DNA of 64,000 nt from Nitrospirota bacterium (lineage in GTDB: Bacteria > Nitrospirota > Thermodesulfovibrionia > UBA6902), in assembly GCA_016213935.1 (NCBI GenBank), contig JACQZG010000001.1, positions 1-64,000 on the forward strand, written 5' to 3'. How positions within the stretch are numbered: the first letter of the stretch is position 1; each line of letters begins with the position of its first letter. The translations under genes and the position numbers were made by a program. Below, in pieces: positions 25,778 to 34,361 of this stretch. The notes under the pieces were generated by a model. That model was not told where the DNA came from, did not search any database, and saw nothing but the letters and a program-made list of their open reading frames with translations.

Positions 25778-26026
25778 TCAGTAAGAGGTTTCTTCTTCAG
25801 AGCTTGAAAAATATTTCCTAACGTCCGACTCCAGCATAACCGTGCCTTCCTTAAGTTTAAAATATTCTACCGAAGTAGTCCCGGCTGCTTTAATGATCTC
25901 CACTTTATGGCCGGCGCAATAGGCCTTATAGTATTTTCCACACACTGCGCCTTTCATCTTTGAAAAATCATATTCAGGTCTCATGTCTTCTTTTTCTGGT
26001 ATCTCTTTAAAAACTGCCTTCTTCAT
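25778..26026 (-). CDS. Small conserved hypothetical protein
   Basis: An 82-residue protein with RPEYDFSKMKGAVCGKYYKA in the first half and YFKLKEGTVMLESDVRKYF in the second. This pattern (MRPEYDFS, GKYYxxY, VMLEPDVRxxF) recurs in unnamed small proteins that are often found beside toxin-like partners, so it may be an orphan antitoxin. The space upstream (26027-26135) carries no complete partner, only a short open stretch and a 7-bp hairpin (TTGCTCT...AGAGCAA). Function not known. Confidence 0.62.
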   Translation of the reverse strand: MKKAVFKEIPEKEDMRPEYDFSKMKGAVCGKYYKAYCAGHKVEIIKAAGTTSVEYFKLKEGTVMLESDVRKYFSSSEEETSY

Positions 26027-26135
26027 AATGTTTTTTTAAATTGGCTTTTGTTTTAACTTCATCTAACCTTTTGAAGACTTGCTCTAACGCCAGCTTGGGG
26101 TAGCAAGAGCAAAGACCTGACGTTCTAATACAACC

Positions 26136-26621
26136 TCACGGCCATTGTGGTAAATATGTATACTCATTTGGCGCGAAGATGGTCTCATAGATAGCTTCAC
26201 CATCATCTTTATTATTAGTTCTCAAAGAGACCGATACCTTTATCTTAAATGTGATTGGATTGTTGCCAATAACATTAAGTATTTTTTCTTCTACATCCAT
26301 TATATATATCTTTATTGGGGAAGACGTGTAGCCTTGTTCGATTACTTTGAAATCATTCATTAGATTACGACCATATTCACTGATAATCCTCTTATTGTCA
26401 ATATCTGTAAATGAAACATCACAGTCCAACTCGGACGACGTTACAGGCCGGTTTAGATTATTCTTGATAGTTAATACAAGAACTGGAAGTTTGTATTTGT
26501 AGTTGTAATCTCTTTCAGAGTACTTACTAACATTTGAGAACAATAGAGTGCCAGCAACCGCTTCAGATGCCGAGGAAAACATTACAATGAAAATGGTTAC
26601 TGATAGTATTAGTAATTTCAT
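26136..26621 (-). CDS. Secreted hypothetical protein
   Basis: A 161-residue protein from ATG 26621, which follows a GGGGGAA ribosome binding site; an upstream ATG at 26645 lacks one and would precede the signal peptide. The signal peptide is MKLLILSVTIFIVMFSSASE with cleavage likely after AVA. The mature part looks like a beta-sandwich with alternating hydrophobic strands (KLPVLVLTIKNNLNRPVTS, ITFKIKVSVSLRT). No family recognised. It is transcribed with the lipoprotein gene upstream, 26 bases apart, and its base composition is AT-rich. Confidence 0.6.
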   Translation of the reverse strand: MKLLILSVTIFIVMFSSASEAVAGTLLFSNVSKYSERDYNYKYKLPVLVLTIKNNLNRPVTSSELDCDVSFTDIDNKRIISEYGRNLMNDFKVIEQGYTSSPIKIYIMDVEEKILNVIGNNPITFKIKVSVSLRTNNKDDGEAIYETIFAPNEYTYLPQWP

Positions 26622-26647
26622 AGTTCCCCCTTCTTGAATGTTCAAAA

Positions 26648-27163
26648 TTAATATGGAATATTATTACCAAAAAGTTTTTTATATGTTGCTGTAGGTTCAA
26701 TTCCAGAATCTCGGAGTCCTATGCAACCAAATTCTACGTCTGGTACTGCAAAATAATAATGAGCCAAAACTTTGTTCGCAAATTGCTGAGCAAATTCAAC
26801 ATCTGAAGGATTCTTATCACTACCATAAATATATTTTCTTAAAGCTTCACCTGCTGCCATATAGGGATCAGAGAAAACATATACCCCAACTATTGCATAA
26901 TCACCCATTTTGCCGTTCGGAGTAGTCGGTGAAAAATATTTATTCAAATTGTTTTCTATCCTTGCTTCTCTGATCTCTTGGATCAGGTTTATTAATTGTT
27001 TTTCAGTTGAATCAACAGGGACTATGACGCTATAAAATTCTTGATATCGGCCTGATATTGTAAATTTTGGTATATCCTTCTGAATATCTTTTACATCATT
27101 GGAACAAGATAACAGAATAACCACTAATGTAATGGTACAAATAAATCGAATTGCCTTCCCCAT
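26648..27163 (-). CDS. Hypothetical lipoprotein
   Basis: A 171-residue protein with a lipoprotein signal sequence: a basic N-terminus, hydrophobic FICTITLVVILLSC and a lipobox LLSC that puts Cys20 at the mature N-terminus. The remainder is soluble, with IVPVDSTEKQLINLIQEIRE as a long helix and a Gly-rich middle. No family recognised. AGGGG precedes the start. It forms a two-gene unit with the secreted protein downstream, so the pair may act together at the envelope. AT-rich composition suggests acquired DNA. Confidence 0.6.
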   Translation of the reverse strand: MGKAIRFICTITLVVILLSCSNDVKDIQKDIPKFTISGRYQEFYSVIVPVDSTEKQLINLIQEIREARIENNLNKYFSPTTPNGKMGDYAIVGVYVFSDPYMAAGEALRKYIYGSDKNPSDVEFAQQFANKVLAHYYFAVPDVEFGCIGLRDSGIEPTATYKKLFGNNIPY

Positions 27164-27368
27164 TTAAATCCCCTAGTAAGGCGCTCGCAATTAATTGTTT
27201 ATATAACAATTATGAATATTAGCATTTCCTCAATCATTATAGAGATTAATAATTAATCAATCAAGTGAAACTCCCACGCGTGTCAAGCCAATTTAGAAAT
27301 GTCCGGTTTTAAGCTACTGCCTCCAAAGGAGGATTATTTTTTTGGCGAGCGTGACAGATTAGCTATAA

Positions 27369-28346
27369 CTATTCTCTGCTTCGTATTCCAGCAAATGCGT
27401 TTAATGTCCATATTTCTTCTCCGGCCTTGTCAATCACAACTTTATTAAATGAGGTGAGATCTTTTATCAATGCATACCTTTTCTTATACTCTGGCGATTG
27501 TTTCCACTCAAGAAGAGTCCGCTCATCATGAAAAACAATTTCCTTAAAAGAATGCCAGATTACTTTCCTTCGAAACTCATTCATTTTAAATTGGGGGATA
27601 TAATTCTTTTCCTTCCATACCTCGGGGTTGGCGTTTATTCGGATATCGATTTCAACAAGAAGCTTCGGTGAGAGGACAAAAAGAATTTTGCCGTTATCTG
27701 ACATAATAGGAGAATCGTTCAGTGGAAATGAAAAAGTGTCAGTCTTGTATACAATCCATTGACATGCAACAATTGGCATTACGAGTGAATGGAGAATCTC
27801 ACAGTTGCCCCATTCATTCTTAAGCCATATGAAGTGCTCAAATCGGTGTTTTCCTATTCTATATCCCATCTCCAAATGAGCATTGATTATTGCGTGGTTT
27901 CGCATTTTGTGCATCACGATGAACATTGCAAGATTCACTTTGTCCTCCCGCGTACGGAGACCCTCATTTGCCACCACTTCAATCAGTGACTTATAGGCCG
28001 TCGAGTTTTCAATTGCAGTAAACACATTTTCAAAGTCCAGATATAGATCACCTGGATTGCTCTCGTACCATTGAGTAAGTTCAGCACATTTCTCCGGAAA
28101 AATTCTTTTGCAGTAGTCTAAGGACTCTTCCGCCGTAATTGTAGATAGTCCAAGTCCATTTTCCCAAAACACTTTTTCTGCTGTACAAGGCAGTATCTTG
28201 TCAGCCTTAACATTAAGCACAAAGAGAGGAGTCTCCCTGACTTTCTTAATGGGTTTGACATTGTGTTTCAGGTATTCGTAGTAGTCTGGATTCCAGCAGG
28301 CAGTCCAAAAGCACGGATTATAATGTGTTCGTTTTGTTAGTTTCAT
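27369..28346 (-). CDS. DUF4238-like protein
   Basis: About 325 residues from ATG 28346 (MKLTKRTHYNPCFW); TTG 28361 would add five residues. The N-terminal K-R-T-H-Y-N-P and the central NLAMFIVMHKMRNHAI (long helix) with PLNDSPIMS resemble DUF4238, whose members start R-Q-H-Y-V-P and have an S-D-N-P-V strand. The match is by eye and the family is diverse. DUF4238 proteins occur in accessory regions and their role is unclear. AT-rich, alone on the minus strand, downstream of the DUF4160/DUF2442 pair. The 205-base gap to the lipoprotein gene shows only a tight CCTCC-AAA-GGAGG hairpin at 27320-27332. Confidence 0.5.
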   Translation of the reverse strand: MKLTKRTHYNPCFWTACWNPDYYEYLKHNVKPIKKVRETPLFVLNVKADKILPCTAEKVFWENGLGLSTITAEESLDYCKRIFPEKCAELTQWYESNPGDLYLDFENVFTAIENSTAYKSLIEVVANEGLRTREDKVNLAMFIVMHKMRNHAIINAHLEMGYRIGKHRFEHFIWLKNEWGNCEILHSLVMPIVACQWIVYKTDTFSFPLNDSPIMSDNGKILFVLSPKLLVEIDIRINANPEVWKEKNYIPQFKMNEFRRKVIWHSFKEIVFHDERTLLEWKQSPEYKKRYALIKDLTSFNKVVIDKAGEEIWTLNAFAGIRSRE

Positions 28347-28424
28347 ATATTTGGCTAACAATTACCATCCATATTTCAGGAATAAAACAATTATAGAAGT
28401 CGCAAATAACAACTCTCCCTACGG

Positions 28425-28730
28425 CTATCTATTGGCCATTTTTTTGTTAAGTTTAGATGATAAGTTGCGCTTCAGCGGGCGTGGAGCCGGAACGCCGTAC
28501 AGCATTCCTTCAGCGCTGATATCTTCATCTACATCAGGCCAATGCACGCCTTGCCCGTCTCCTATGATCCTGTAATGAGCCCGCTGTTTAGGTGTTGCAT
28601 CGGATAAGCGCCATGACCATGCAAGCGGAACGCTGATAATACGGCCATCAACCAATTGCGCTGTAATGGTGTCTTTGGAAATGGTTACATCTTTAATTCT
28701 TACTTCTTGCAATTTCACCGCAGTGTTCAT
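28425..28730 (-). CDS. DUF2442 domain protein
   Basis: A 101-residue protein with the DUF2442 features: early VRIKDVTISKDTITAQLVDGR, then ISVPLAWSWRLSDAT and HWPDVDEDISAEGMLYG. It overlaps the DUF4160 gene upstream by 38 bases. DUF4160-DUF2442 pairs are widespread and suspected toxin-antitoxin modules; which partner would be toxic is not settled here. The C-terminus is basic and lysine-rich. Confidence 0.83.
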   Translation of the reverse strand: MNTAVKLQEVRIKDVTISKDTITAQLVDGRIISVPLAWSWRLSDATPKQRAHYRIIGDGQGVHWPDVDEDISAEGMLYGVPAPRPLKRNLSSKLNKKMANR

Positions 28731-28950
28731 ACCATGCCTCCATTATTTTATCTCTGTTGTTTTTAATTATTTCTCGTATCTTATTGAGTTCTTTTGGCGC
28801 AAAACCTTGATTCCTCGTCAATACGACAGGTTCAAGCCAGAATTTGCAAATCATATTCTCTCTCTGGACATGCACATGCATCTGCTCATTACAGTCGAAG
28901 CTGTAAAAGAAAAAGCGATAAGGCCCAGGAATGTTTTTTACTGACGGCAT
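28693..28950 (-). CDS. DUF4160 domain protein
   Basis: An 85-residue protein with the family motif F-F-Y-S-x-D-x-x-E-x-x-H-V-H-V (YRFFFYSFDCNEQMHVHVQR), then AKFWLEP-like ICKFWLEPVVLTRNQGF and a C-terminal helix ending in W-Y-E-H-C. It is upstream of the DUF2442 gene and overlaps it. A short fossil copy of the flanks of this gene lies downstream of the RelE/HigA pair (29867-29960). Confidence 0.85.
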   Translation of the reverse strand: MPSVKNIPGPYRFFFYSFDCNEQMHVHVQRENMICKFWLEPVVLTRNQGFAPKELNKIREIIKNNRDKIMEAWYEHCGEIARSKN

Positions 28951-29025
28951 ATCAGATTATATGACAACAATCAGGAAGTTGTCTATTTAATTAATGGGAG
29001 AGGCATAGCCTGTGGGCGTTATTCA
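28716..29025. repeat. Source copy of a split duplication
   Basis: Bases 28716-28755 (start of the DUF2442 gene, end of the DUF4160 gene) and 28972-29025 (upstream flank of the DUF4160 gene) reappear fused together at 29867-29960. The 216 bases in between, most of the DUF4160 gene, are missing in the second copy. The two copies bracket the RelE/HigA pair in the same orientation. Confidence 0.8.
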
Positions 29026-29105
29026 TATCAGGGGATTTGTTAATCTGTTATCTGGATAATTTTATCCTCTGCTCTGTAATATGATGATGTATGAAAATTC
29101 CATGC

Positions 29106-29134
29106 TTGACATGGGTTAACGTGTAGGTTAACAT
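29106..29134 (+). promoter_or_regulatory. RelE/HigA promoter with operator half-sites
   Basis: TTGACA (29106-29111), a 17-base spacer and TAACAT (29129-29134). GTTAAC occurs twice, at 29115-29120 and 29127-29132, one inside the spacer and one on the -10, as expected for autorepression by the antitoxin. The toxin ATG is only five bases after the -10, so the transcript may be leaderless. Confidence 0.6.
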
Positions 29135-29138
29135 AACT

Positions 29139-29495
29139 ATGAACAGGCCGGTCACATTTTACAAAACGGCTGACGGCAAATGCCCTTTAGAGGTTTTTCT
29201 TGATTCGTTATCAGGGAGGACAGCACAAAAGGTAACGTGGGTATTAAGTTTATTGGAAGAACTGGAAGTTGTGCCGTCATCTTACTTAAAGAAACTTGTT
29301 AATACAGAAGAGATATGGGAGTGCCGGGTGCAGCATGGCTCGAATTCAATTAGAATGCTGTGTTTCTTTGCCGACAATTCATCGGTCGTACTTACACATG
29401 GATTTTTTAAAAAGAGCAGAAAGACGCCGATGAAAGAGATTGAACGGGCTGAAGCTTACAGAAGAGACTTTATCAGGCGGAGGATTAGATTATGA
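29139..29495 (+). CDS. RelE/ParE superfamily toxin (HigB-like, Gp49 type)
   Basis: A 118-residue protein of the phage-derived Gp49-like branch of HigB toxins. Family features are the N-terminal FYKTADGKCPLEVFLDSL, the central LLEELEVVPSSYLKKLV, IWECRVQHGSNSIRMLCFF and VLTHGFFKKSRKTPMKEI with the basic residues needed for RNA cleavage. Such toxins cut mRNA at the ribosome. The XRE antitoxin gene overlaps its end by four bases, toxin first, as is normal for HigBA. It has its own promoter. Confidence 0.9.
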   Translation: MNRPVTFYKTADGKCPLEVFLDSLSGRTAQKVTWVLSLLEELEVVPSSYLKKLVNTEEIWECRVQHGSNSIRMLCFFADNSSVVLTHGFFKKSRKTPMKEIERAEAYRRDFIRRRIRL

Positions 29496-29767
29496 GTGAC
29501 CTTAAGAAATATATAGCTAAAAGAAAGAAAAGCGATACTGGTTTTGCCAAAGGCTATGAGGAAGGGTATAAAGAGTTCAAGGTCGGTGTTATGCTTCGTG
29601 AGGCGCGTGAATCATCCGGGCTTACACAGGAAGAGCTTGCAAAGAGACTGAAGACGAAGAAGACCGCAATATCCAGAATTGAGAATCATGCCGAGGATAT
29701 CAAGCTCTCAACATTGATACGTGTTGCAGATGCGCTTGGCAAACAGTTGATGGTTAATATTACTTGA
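29492..29767 (+). CDS. HigA-like XRE-family antitoxin
   Basis: A 91-residue protein with a C-terminal helix-turn-helix (LREARESSGLTQEELAKRL, then KKTAISRIENHAEDI). The N-terminal 30 residues probably neutralise the toxin. It overlaps the toxin gene by four bases and is expected to bind the GTTAAC sites before it. The gene ends just before the dispersed hairpin at 29788. Confidence 0.9.
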   Translation: MSDLKKYIAKRKKSDTGFAKGYEEGYKEFKVGVMLREARESSGLTQEELAKRLKTKKTAISRIENHAEDIKLSTLIRVADALGKQLMVNIT

Positions 29768-29787
29768 GTATTTTTTCATAGATAATC

Positions 29788-29817
29788 TGGATTCCCGATC
29801 GGGGTCGGGAATGACGG
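29788..29817. repeat. Dispersed TGGATTCCCGA hairpin repeat
   Basis: ATTCCCGA (29791-29798) pairs with TCGGGAAT (29805-29812) around a 6-base loop, inside the common repeat TGGATTCCCGATC...GGGAATGACGG. It is followed by CACTTCGACAGGCTCAGTCC, another typical dispersed repeat word. It lies 20 bases after the antitoxin stop and may end the transcript. Confidence 0.65.
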
Positions 29818-29866
29818 AAAATTGCCGCACTTCGACAGGCTCAGTCCTTCTCAGCGGCATAGCTTC

Positions 29867-29960
29867 CACCGCAGTGTTCATGCCATGCCTCCATTATTTT
29901 ATCTCTCAGGAAGTTGTCTATTTAATTAATGGGAGAGGCGTAGCCTGTGGGCGGTATTCA
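29867..29960. repeat. Fossil copy of the DUF4160 flanks
   Basis: Ninety-four bases made of two segments, 40 and 54 bases long, nearly identical to 28716-28755 and 28972-29025 (about three mismatches), joined directly. The middle of the DUF4160 gene is deleted. It lies between the antitoxin and glgP. Confidence 0.8.
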
Positions 29961-29967
29961 ATAGAGA

Positions 29968-32460
29968 TTAAAAAACTATATGAACCGGTTTTATGTTCCA
30001 GATGTACTTGCAGTACTCGTGAACAGATCTGTCTGAAGCGAAGAACCCCATGCGGGCAGTCGTGAGGATTGATTTTTCTGTCCACTCATTCTGGTTCAGG
30101 AAGAGCCTGCCTGCCCTCTCCTGGCATTTTATATATGATTCATAATCAGCAAGAAGCATGTATTCATCGCGGTAAAGCAAAGACTCGACCAATGGCCTGA
30201 AGAGGCCGGGCTCTCCTGGTGAAAAGTATCCCGAGGCTATAAGATCAACCGCCTCTTTCAGTTCCTGATTCGAATCATAATGCTTCTTCGGGTCATAACC
30301 TTTTATTCTTAATTCATTCACCTCATCCGCGTTCATGCCGAAGAGGAAGAAATTATCTTCTCCGGTCTCTTCGCGTATCTCGATATTTGCTCCGTCGAGC
30401 GTCCCGACCGTGAGTGCGCCGTTCATCGCGAATTTCATGTTTCCTGTCCCCGAGGCCTCTTTTCCGGCGGTGGATATCTGCTCTGATATATCAGCGGCGG
30501 GATAGAGATGCTGGCCGTTTTTGACATTGAAATTCGGAAAGAAGACGACCTTTATCAGCCCTCTTATGTCAGGGTCGTTATTGACAACTTCGGCAATGGA
30601 GTTAATCAGCTTGATGATGAGCTTTGCCGCGTAGTAGCCGGGGGCGGCCTTGCCGCCGAAGATGAATGTCCTCGGAGGGATATCTTCCTGAATGCCCCGC
30701 TTGATCCTGTTGTATAGGGTTATTACATGGAGGAGATTGAGGTGCTGGCGCTTGTATTCGTGTATCCTCTTTACCTGTATGTCATAGATGGAGCCCGGGT
30801 CGATGTGAAGCCCTGTCTTGCTTAATATGACTGATGCAAGCTCCTTCTTCACCTCTCTCTTTACGGCGCGCCATCTTTTTTGAAAGGAGGCGTCTTTTGC
30901 AAACTCCTCAAGTCTCCTTAACTCTCTTAAATCCTTTATCCACTCGTCCCCGATCTTTTCGGAGATAAGTTTGCTCAGCCTCGGGTTTGAGAGAAGCAGA
31001 AACCTGCGCGGCGTGATGCCGTTTGTCACATTGAGGAATTTTTCCGGCCAGAGTTCATGGAAGTCCCGAAGCACATCCCGCTTAAGCAGGTCGGTATGGA
31101 GCTTTGCGACCCCGTTTACCGCGGAGCTTCCGATGCATGAGAGGTTTGCCATCCTCACATACCGCCCTCCGCTTTCGTCAATAATGGACATCCTCCGCAC
31201 CCTGTCTTCATCTTCAGGGAATCTCCTCCGCACCTGTTTTAAGAACTTCGCGTTTATCTCGTAAATTATCTCAAGATGCCTCGGCAATATACTTTTAAAG
31301 AGAGAAAGGGGCCACTTCTCAAGGGCTTCGGGGAGAAGCGTATGGTTTGTGTAGGCAAATGCCTTGCTGGTTATCTCCCATGCCTTGTCCCACTCCATGT
31401 TATAGACATCAACAAAGAGGCGCATCAGTTCGGCGATTCCCACAGCGGGGTGCGTGTCATTAAGCTGGATGATAAATTTTCTGCAGAATCCGTCAAGCTC
31501 CTTCTCTCTCTGGAGATACAGCCGGATCATATCCTGAAGCGAACACGAGACGAAGAAATACTGCTGTTCAAGCCTTAATTTCTTTCCCACGCTCGGCTCG
31601 TCATTGGGGTAAAGGACTTTTGTGATATTCTCTGAAGAGACATTCTCCTCAACAGCTCCGTAATAATCGCCGACATTGAATGCCTGAAAATCGAATGATT
31701 CGTACGCCTCCGCCTTCCATAACCTGAGAAGGTTCACCGTATTTACTTTGCAGCCGAGAATTGGCGTGTCAAATGCCGTTCCCTTGACCACCCTGTCGGA
31801 TACCCATCTGACGCGGTAATTGCCTTTTTCGTCATAATATGGTTCTGTCCTTCCGCCGAGCTTCACCTGATAGGATATTTCTGGCCTCGCGATCTCCCAC
31901 GGGTTCCCGAATCTCAGCCATTTGTCTGTCACCTCTGCCTGCCACCCGTCCCTTATCTCCTGGCTGAAGATGCCGAACTCATACCTGATGCCGTAATTGA
32001 TTGCGGGTATCTCGAGCGTTGCCATTGACTCCATGTAGCATGCCGCGAGCCTGCCGAGCCCGCCGTTTCCGAGCCCCGGCTCCTCTTCCTGCTCAAGAAG
32101 TTCTTTGAGGTCAAGCCCGAGTTCCTTTAACGCCTGTTTCGCCTTGTCATATATCCCGAGATTTATAAGATTGTTCTCAAGATGAGGGCCTAAAAGATAT
32201 TCTGCCGAAAGATAGCAGACTGTGCGGGAGCGCTGCTCAAAATATGTCCCGGCGGTGTGGATCCATTTATGTAGCATCCTGTCGCGGACAGTGTATGCGA
32301 GCGCGAGGTAATGGTCGTTTTTTGTCGCGACCTTTGAAAACTTTCCCTGAAGATAAAAGAGGTTGTCTAAAAAAGCTTTTTTTATGGACTGAACGCCCAG
32401 TCCGGTCCTTGTGTCGCCGTCAGGCTTCTTTTCTGCGGAGGTTTTCTTTCGCGGCTTCAT
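29968..32460 (-). CDS. glgP: Glycogen/maltodextrin phosphorylase
   Basis: An 830-residue GT35 phosphorylase that releases glucose-1-P from alpha-1,4-glucans. It has the standard N-terminal region (YYLAEYL-type CYLSAEYLLGPHLENNL), the active-site acidic region EPGLGNGGLGRLAACYMES, the arginine motif NVTNGITPRRF, HEYKRQHLN and the PLP-lysine signature EASGTGNMKFAMNGALT near residue 660. Length is typical for bacterial enzymes (800-830). It is transcribed alone towards the toxin-antitoxin region. No other glycogen gene is in the window. Confidence 0.96.
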   Translation of the reverse strand: MKPRKKTSAEKKPDGDTRTGLGVQSIKKAFLDNLFYLQGKFSKVATKNDHYLALAYTVRDRMLHKWIHTAGTYFEQRSRTVCYLSAEYLLGPHLENNLINLGIYDKAKQALKELGLDLKELLEQEEEPGLGNGGLGRLAACYMESMATLEIPAINYGIRYEFGIFSQEIRDGWQAEVTDKWLRFGNPWEIARPEISYQVKLGGRTEPYYDEKGNYRVRWVSDRVVKGTAFDTPILGCKVNTVNLLRLWKAEAYESFDFQAFNVGDYYGAVEENVSSENITKVLYPNDEPSVGKKLRLEQQYFFVSCSLQDMIRLYLQREKELDGFCRKFIIQLNDTHPAVGIAELMRLFVDVYNMEWDKAWEITSKAFAYTNHTLLPEALEKWPLSLFKSILPRHLEIIYEINAKFLKQVRRRFPEDEDRVRRMSIIDESGGRYVRMANLSCIGSSAVNGVAKLHTDLLKRDVLRDFHELWPEKFLNVTNGITPRRFLLLSNPRLSKLISEKIGDEWIKDLRELRRLEEFAKDASFQKRWRAVKREVKKELASVILSKTGLHIDPGSIYDIQVKRIHEYKRQHLNLLHVITLYNRIKRGIQEDIPPRTFIFGGKAAPGYYAAKLIIKLINSIAEVVNNDPDIRGLIKVVFFPNFNVKNGQHLYPAADISEQISTAGKEASGTGNMKFAMNGALTVGTLDGANIEIREETGEDNFFLFGMNADEVNELRIKGYDPKKHYDSNQELKEAVDLIASGYFSPGEPGLFRPLVESLLYRDEYMLLADYESYIKCQERAGRLFLNQNEWTEKSILTTARMGFFASDRSVHEYCKYIWNIKPVHIVF

Positions 32461-32539
32461 GAATATAAGAATTATACAGCATATTCTTTTAACTTGCGAA
32501 AAGAAGTCATCCGGGGATTTGCTGAATTAAATATCCTGC

Positions 32540-34090
32540 CTACGCTTCGGCTTTTTGGTTAATGAAGTACTGCTGAACGATGGCGAGGATGTTATTGACG
32601 AGCCAGTATATGACAAGCCCCGAAGGGAAGGTGAGGAACATAACAGTGAAGATTACGGGCAGTATCATCATTACCTTTGCCTGCGCCGGGTCAACGGTTG
32701 TGGGCGTCATCTTCTGCTGAAGCACCATGCTCGCGCCCATGACGACAGGGAGTATGTAGTAAGGGTCTTTTGTAGCAAGGTCGGTTATCCAGAGCATAAA
32801 AGGTGCGCCTCTCAGTTCAATCGCCTGAAGGAGCACATTATAAAGCGCGATAAAGACCGGAATCTGAAGGAGCATGGGGAGGCATCCGCCTAACGGATTG
32901 ACCTTATACTTTTTGTATAACTCCATCATCTCCTTCTGCTGCCTCTGCGGGTCTTTTTTATACTTCTCCTTAATCTCTGCCATCATCGGCTGTATCTTCT
33001 GCATCTTCTTCATGGACTGCTGGCTCTTATTAAGGAGCGGGATAAACGGGATCCTCACGGCAATGGTCATAATGATAATCGCCCATCCGTAATTGCCTAA
33101 GAATTTATAGAGAAACTTAAGGAACCAGAAAAGAGGCACGGCTACGACCGAGAACCAGCCGAAATCAATTATATGCTCAAGCCCCATATTCAGGCTGCTG
33201 AGCCTGTCATACTCCTTTGGCCCCGCATAGAGGACAAAATCCCTTTTCCCGGAGGCGGATTTGAATGCTATCTCAGGACTGCCCTGCTCTTTCCATGCAT
33301 TCGCTCCGATAATCGAACTTTTAGGGATGAGAGCGGCAGTGAAGTATTTGTCTTCCTGAGCTATCCACCGTATGTTCCCTGTCACGTATTTATCGCTCTT
33401 CTTCTCGTCGAATTTCTCCAGCGTCGAGTCGAGAAGGAGTATCGGGCCTGAATGGATCTGCATACCGCTTTCAACATTGAAGAGCCCGAAGCCGCTGCCG
33501 ACAGGGAGCATATAGTCAGGGGTATTGACCGCGTCAATGCTTATGTCAACCCTATAATCGTTATTATGGAAGAGGAGGTTCTTCCTGATGGAGAGCCCTT
33601 GGTTTTCATAACTGAAGGTTATCTTTCCCTCTCTCTCCCCGTTTTCCGAAAGCCGGATATCCTTTGCGGTTGTATTGAATATGATATTCTGAGGCAGGCC
33701 GCGGTTTGAGCCTTCAAGGAGCATTGCCAGCGGCGCTGTTGCGCCGGGTTTTTTGAGAAGGACCACAGGTGTTCCTTCTTTATCTTTGTAATTCTTCAGT
33801 TCCCAGTATGTTATTACAGCCCCTTTGGTTGAAAATACGGCTTTGTAGAGGTCTGTTTCGACAACCACGTCTTCTCCGGCAGAAACATCGGCCGCAATCT
33901 GATTAAGGGCTGAAGACCCTGCCGGCATCTGAGCAGTAGGCTCAACTGTTTCAGTAGATGCCTCTCCGGGTTTTTGCTCTTGCGTCGCAGCCGGAGGTGC
34001 GGTATCAGGCTGTTTTGGCTGGAATATCACATACCAGAGAAAGAGAACCAGCATGGAAAGGACGACAGCCAGAAGGGTGCGTTTTTCCAT
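32540..34090 (-). CDS. yidC: Membrane protein insertase YidC
   Basis: A 516-residue insertase of the Gram-negative type: an N-terminal transmembrane helix (LLAVVLSMLVLFLWYVIFQP), a large periplasmic beta-super-sandwich domain (about 55-320) and the five-helix C-terminal insertase core (QSMKKMQKIQPMMAEIKEKY, NPLGGCLPMLLQIPVFIALY, FLTFPSGLVIYWLVNNIL). It inserts inner-membrane proteins alone or with Sec. CCGGAG precedes the ATG. A 60-base gap separates it from yidD upstream, with room for a 20-codon frame that I do not consider real. The operon is rpmH-yidD-yidC. Confidence 0.97.
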   Translation of the reverse strand: MEKRTLLAVVLSMLVLFLWYVIFQPKQPDTAPPAATQEQKPGEASTETVEPTAQMPAGSSALNQIAADVSAGEDVVVETDLYKAVFSTKGAVITYWELKNYKDKEGTPVVLLKKPGATAPLAMLLEGSNRGLPQNIIFNTTAKDIRLSENGEREGKITFSYENQGLSIRKNLLFHNNDYRVDISIDAVNTPDYMLPVGSGFGLFNVESGMQIHSGPILLLDSTLEKFDEKKSDKYVTGNIRWIAQEDKYFTAALIPKSSIIGANAWKEQGSPEIAFKSASGKRDFVLYAGPKEYDRLSSLNMGLEHIIDFGWFSVVAVPLFWFLKFLYKFLGNYGWAIIIMTIAVRIPFIPLLNKSQQSMKKMQKIQPMMAEIKEKYKKDPQRQQKEMMELYKKYKVNPLGGCLPMLLQIPVFIALYNVLLQAIELRGAPFMLWITDLATKDPYYILPVVMGASMVLQQKMTPTTVDPAQAKVMMILPVIFTVMFLTFPSGLVIYWLVNNILAIVQQYFINQKAEA

Positions 34091-34151
34091 TATATCGTCA
34101 TCTCCGGATTGTTGATTTCAGGCATGCGGGCAAGCATTCGGTTCTCCTCCA

Positions 34152-34361
34152 TTATTTTACAGGGTCAAATCCGCCAGGATGAAAGGGGTGGCATTTGAGA
34201 ATTCTTTTGAAGAACAGGAAGAGCCCCTTTACAGTGCCGTATTCTTTGACCGCTTCGATGCAGTAGGATGAGCAGGACGGGTAAAACCTGCATGAATCAG
34301 GGAGAAAGGGCGAGATATATCTCTGATAGCCTTTTATCGCAAGAATAGCAGCTTTCTTCAC
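34152..34361 (-). CDS. yidD: Membrane protein insertion efficiency factor YidD
   Basis: A 69-residue protein that starts with GTG 34361 and carries the full YidD pattern: [31 protein letters not shown] and [15 protein letters not shown] with the three conserved cysteines. It is a peripheral inner-membrane protein that assists YidC. The start overlaps the rpmH stop by one base (TAGTG), leaving no space for rnpA, which normally lies between. Confidence 0.95.
   Translation of the reverse strand: MKKAAILAIKGYQRYISPFLPDSCRFYPSCSSYCIEAVKEYGTVKGLFLFFKRILKCHPFHPGGFDPVK

Noticed and set aside
26060..26110. Possible integron attC site around GCTCTAACGCC...GGGGTAGCAAGAGC
   Set aside because: The core words do not match RYYYAAC and GTTRRRY at the right spacing; it is only a 7-bp hairpin with a long loop.
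27320..27343. Terminator CCTCC-AAA-GGAGG with T-run on the plus strand
   Set aside because: No plus-strand gene lies upstream of it, and the 3-base loop is tight; left as a hairpin only.
34092..34151. 20-codon frame between yidD and yidC
   Set aside because: No family match and a length expected by chance.
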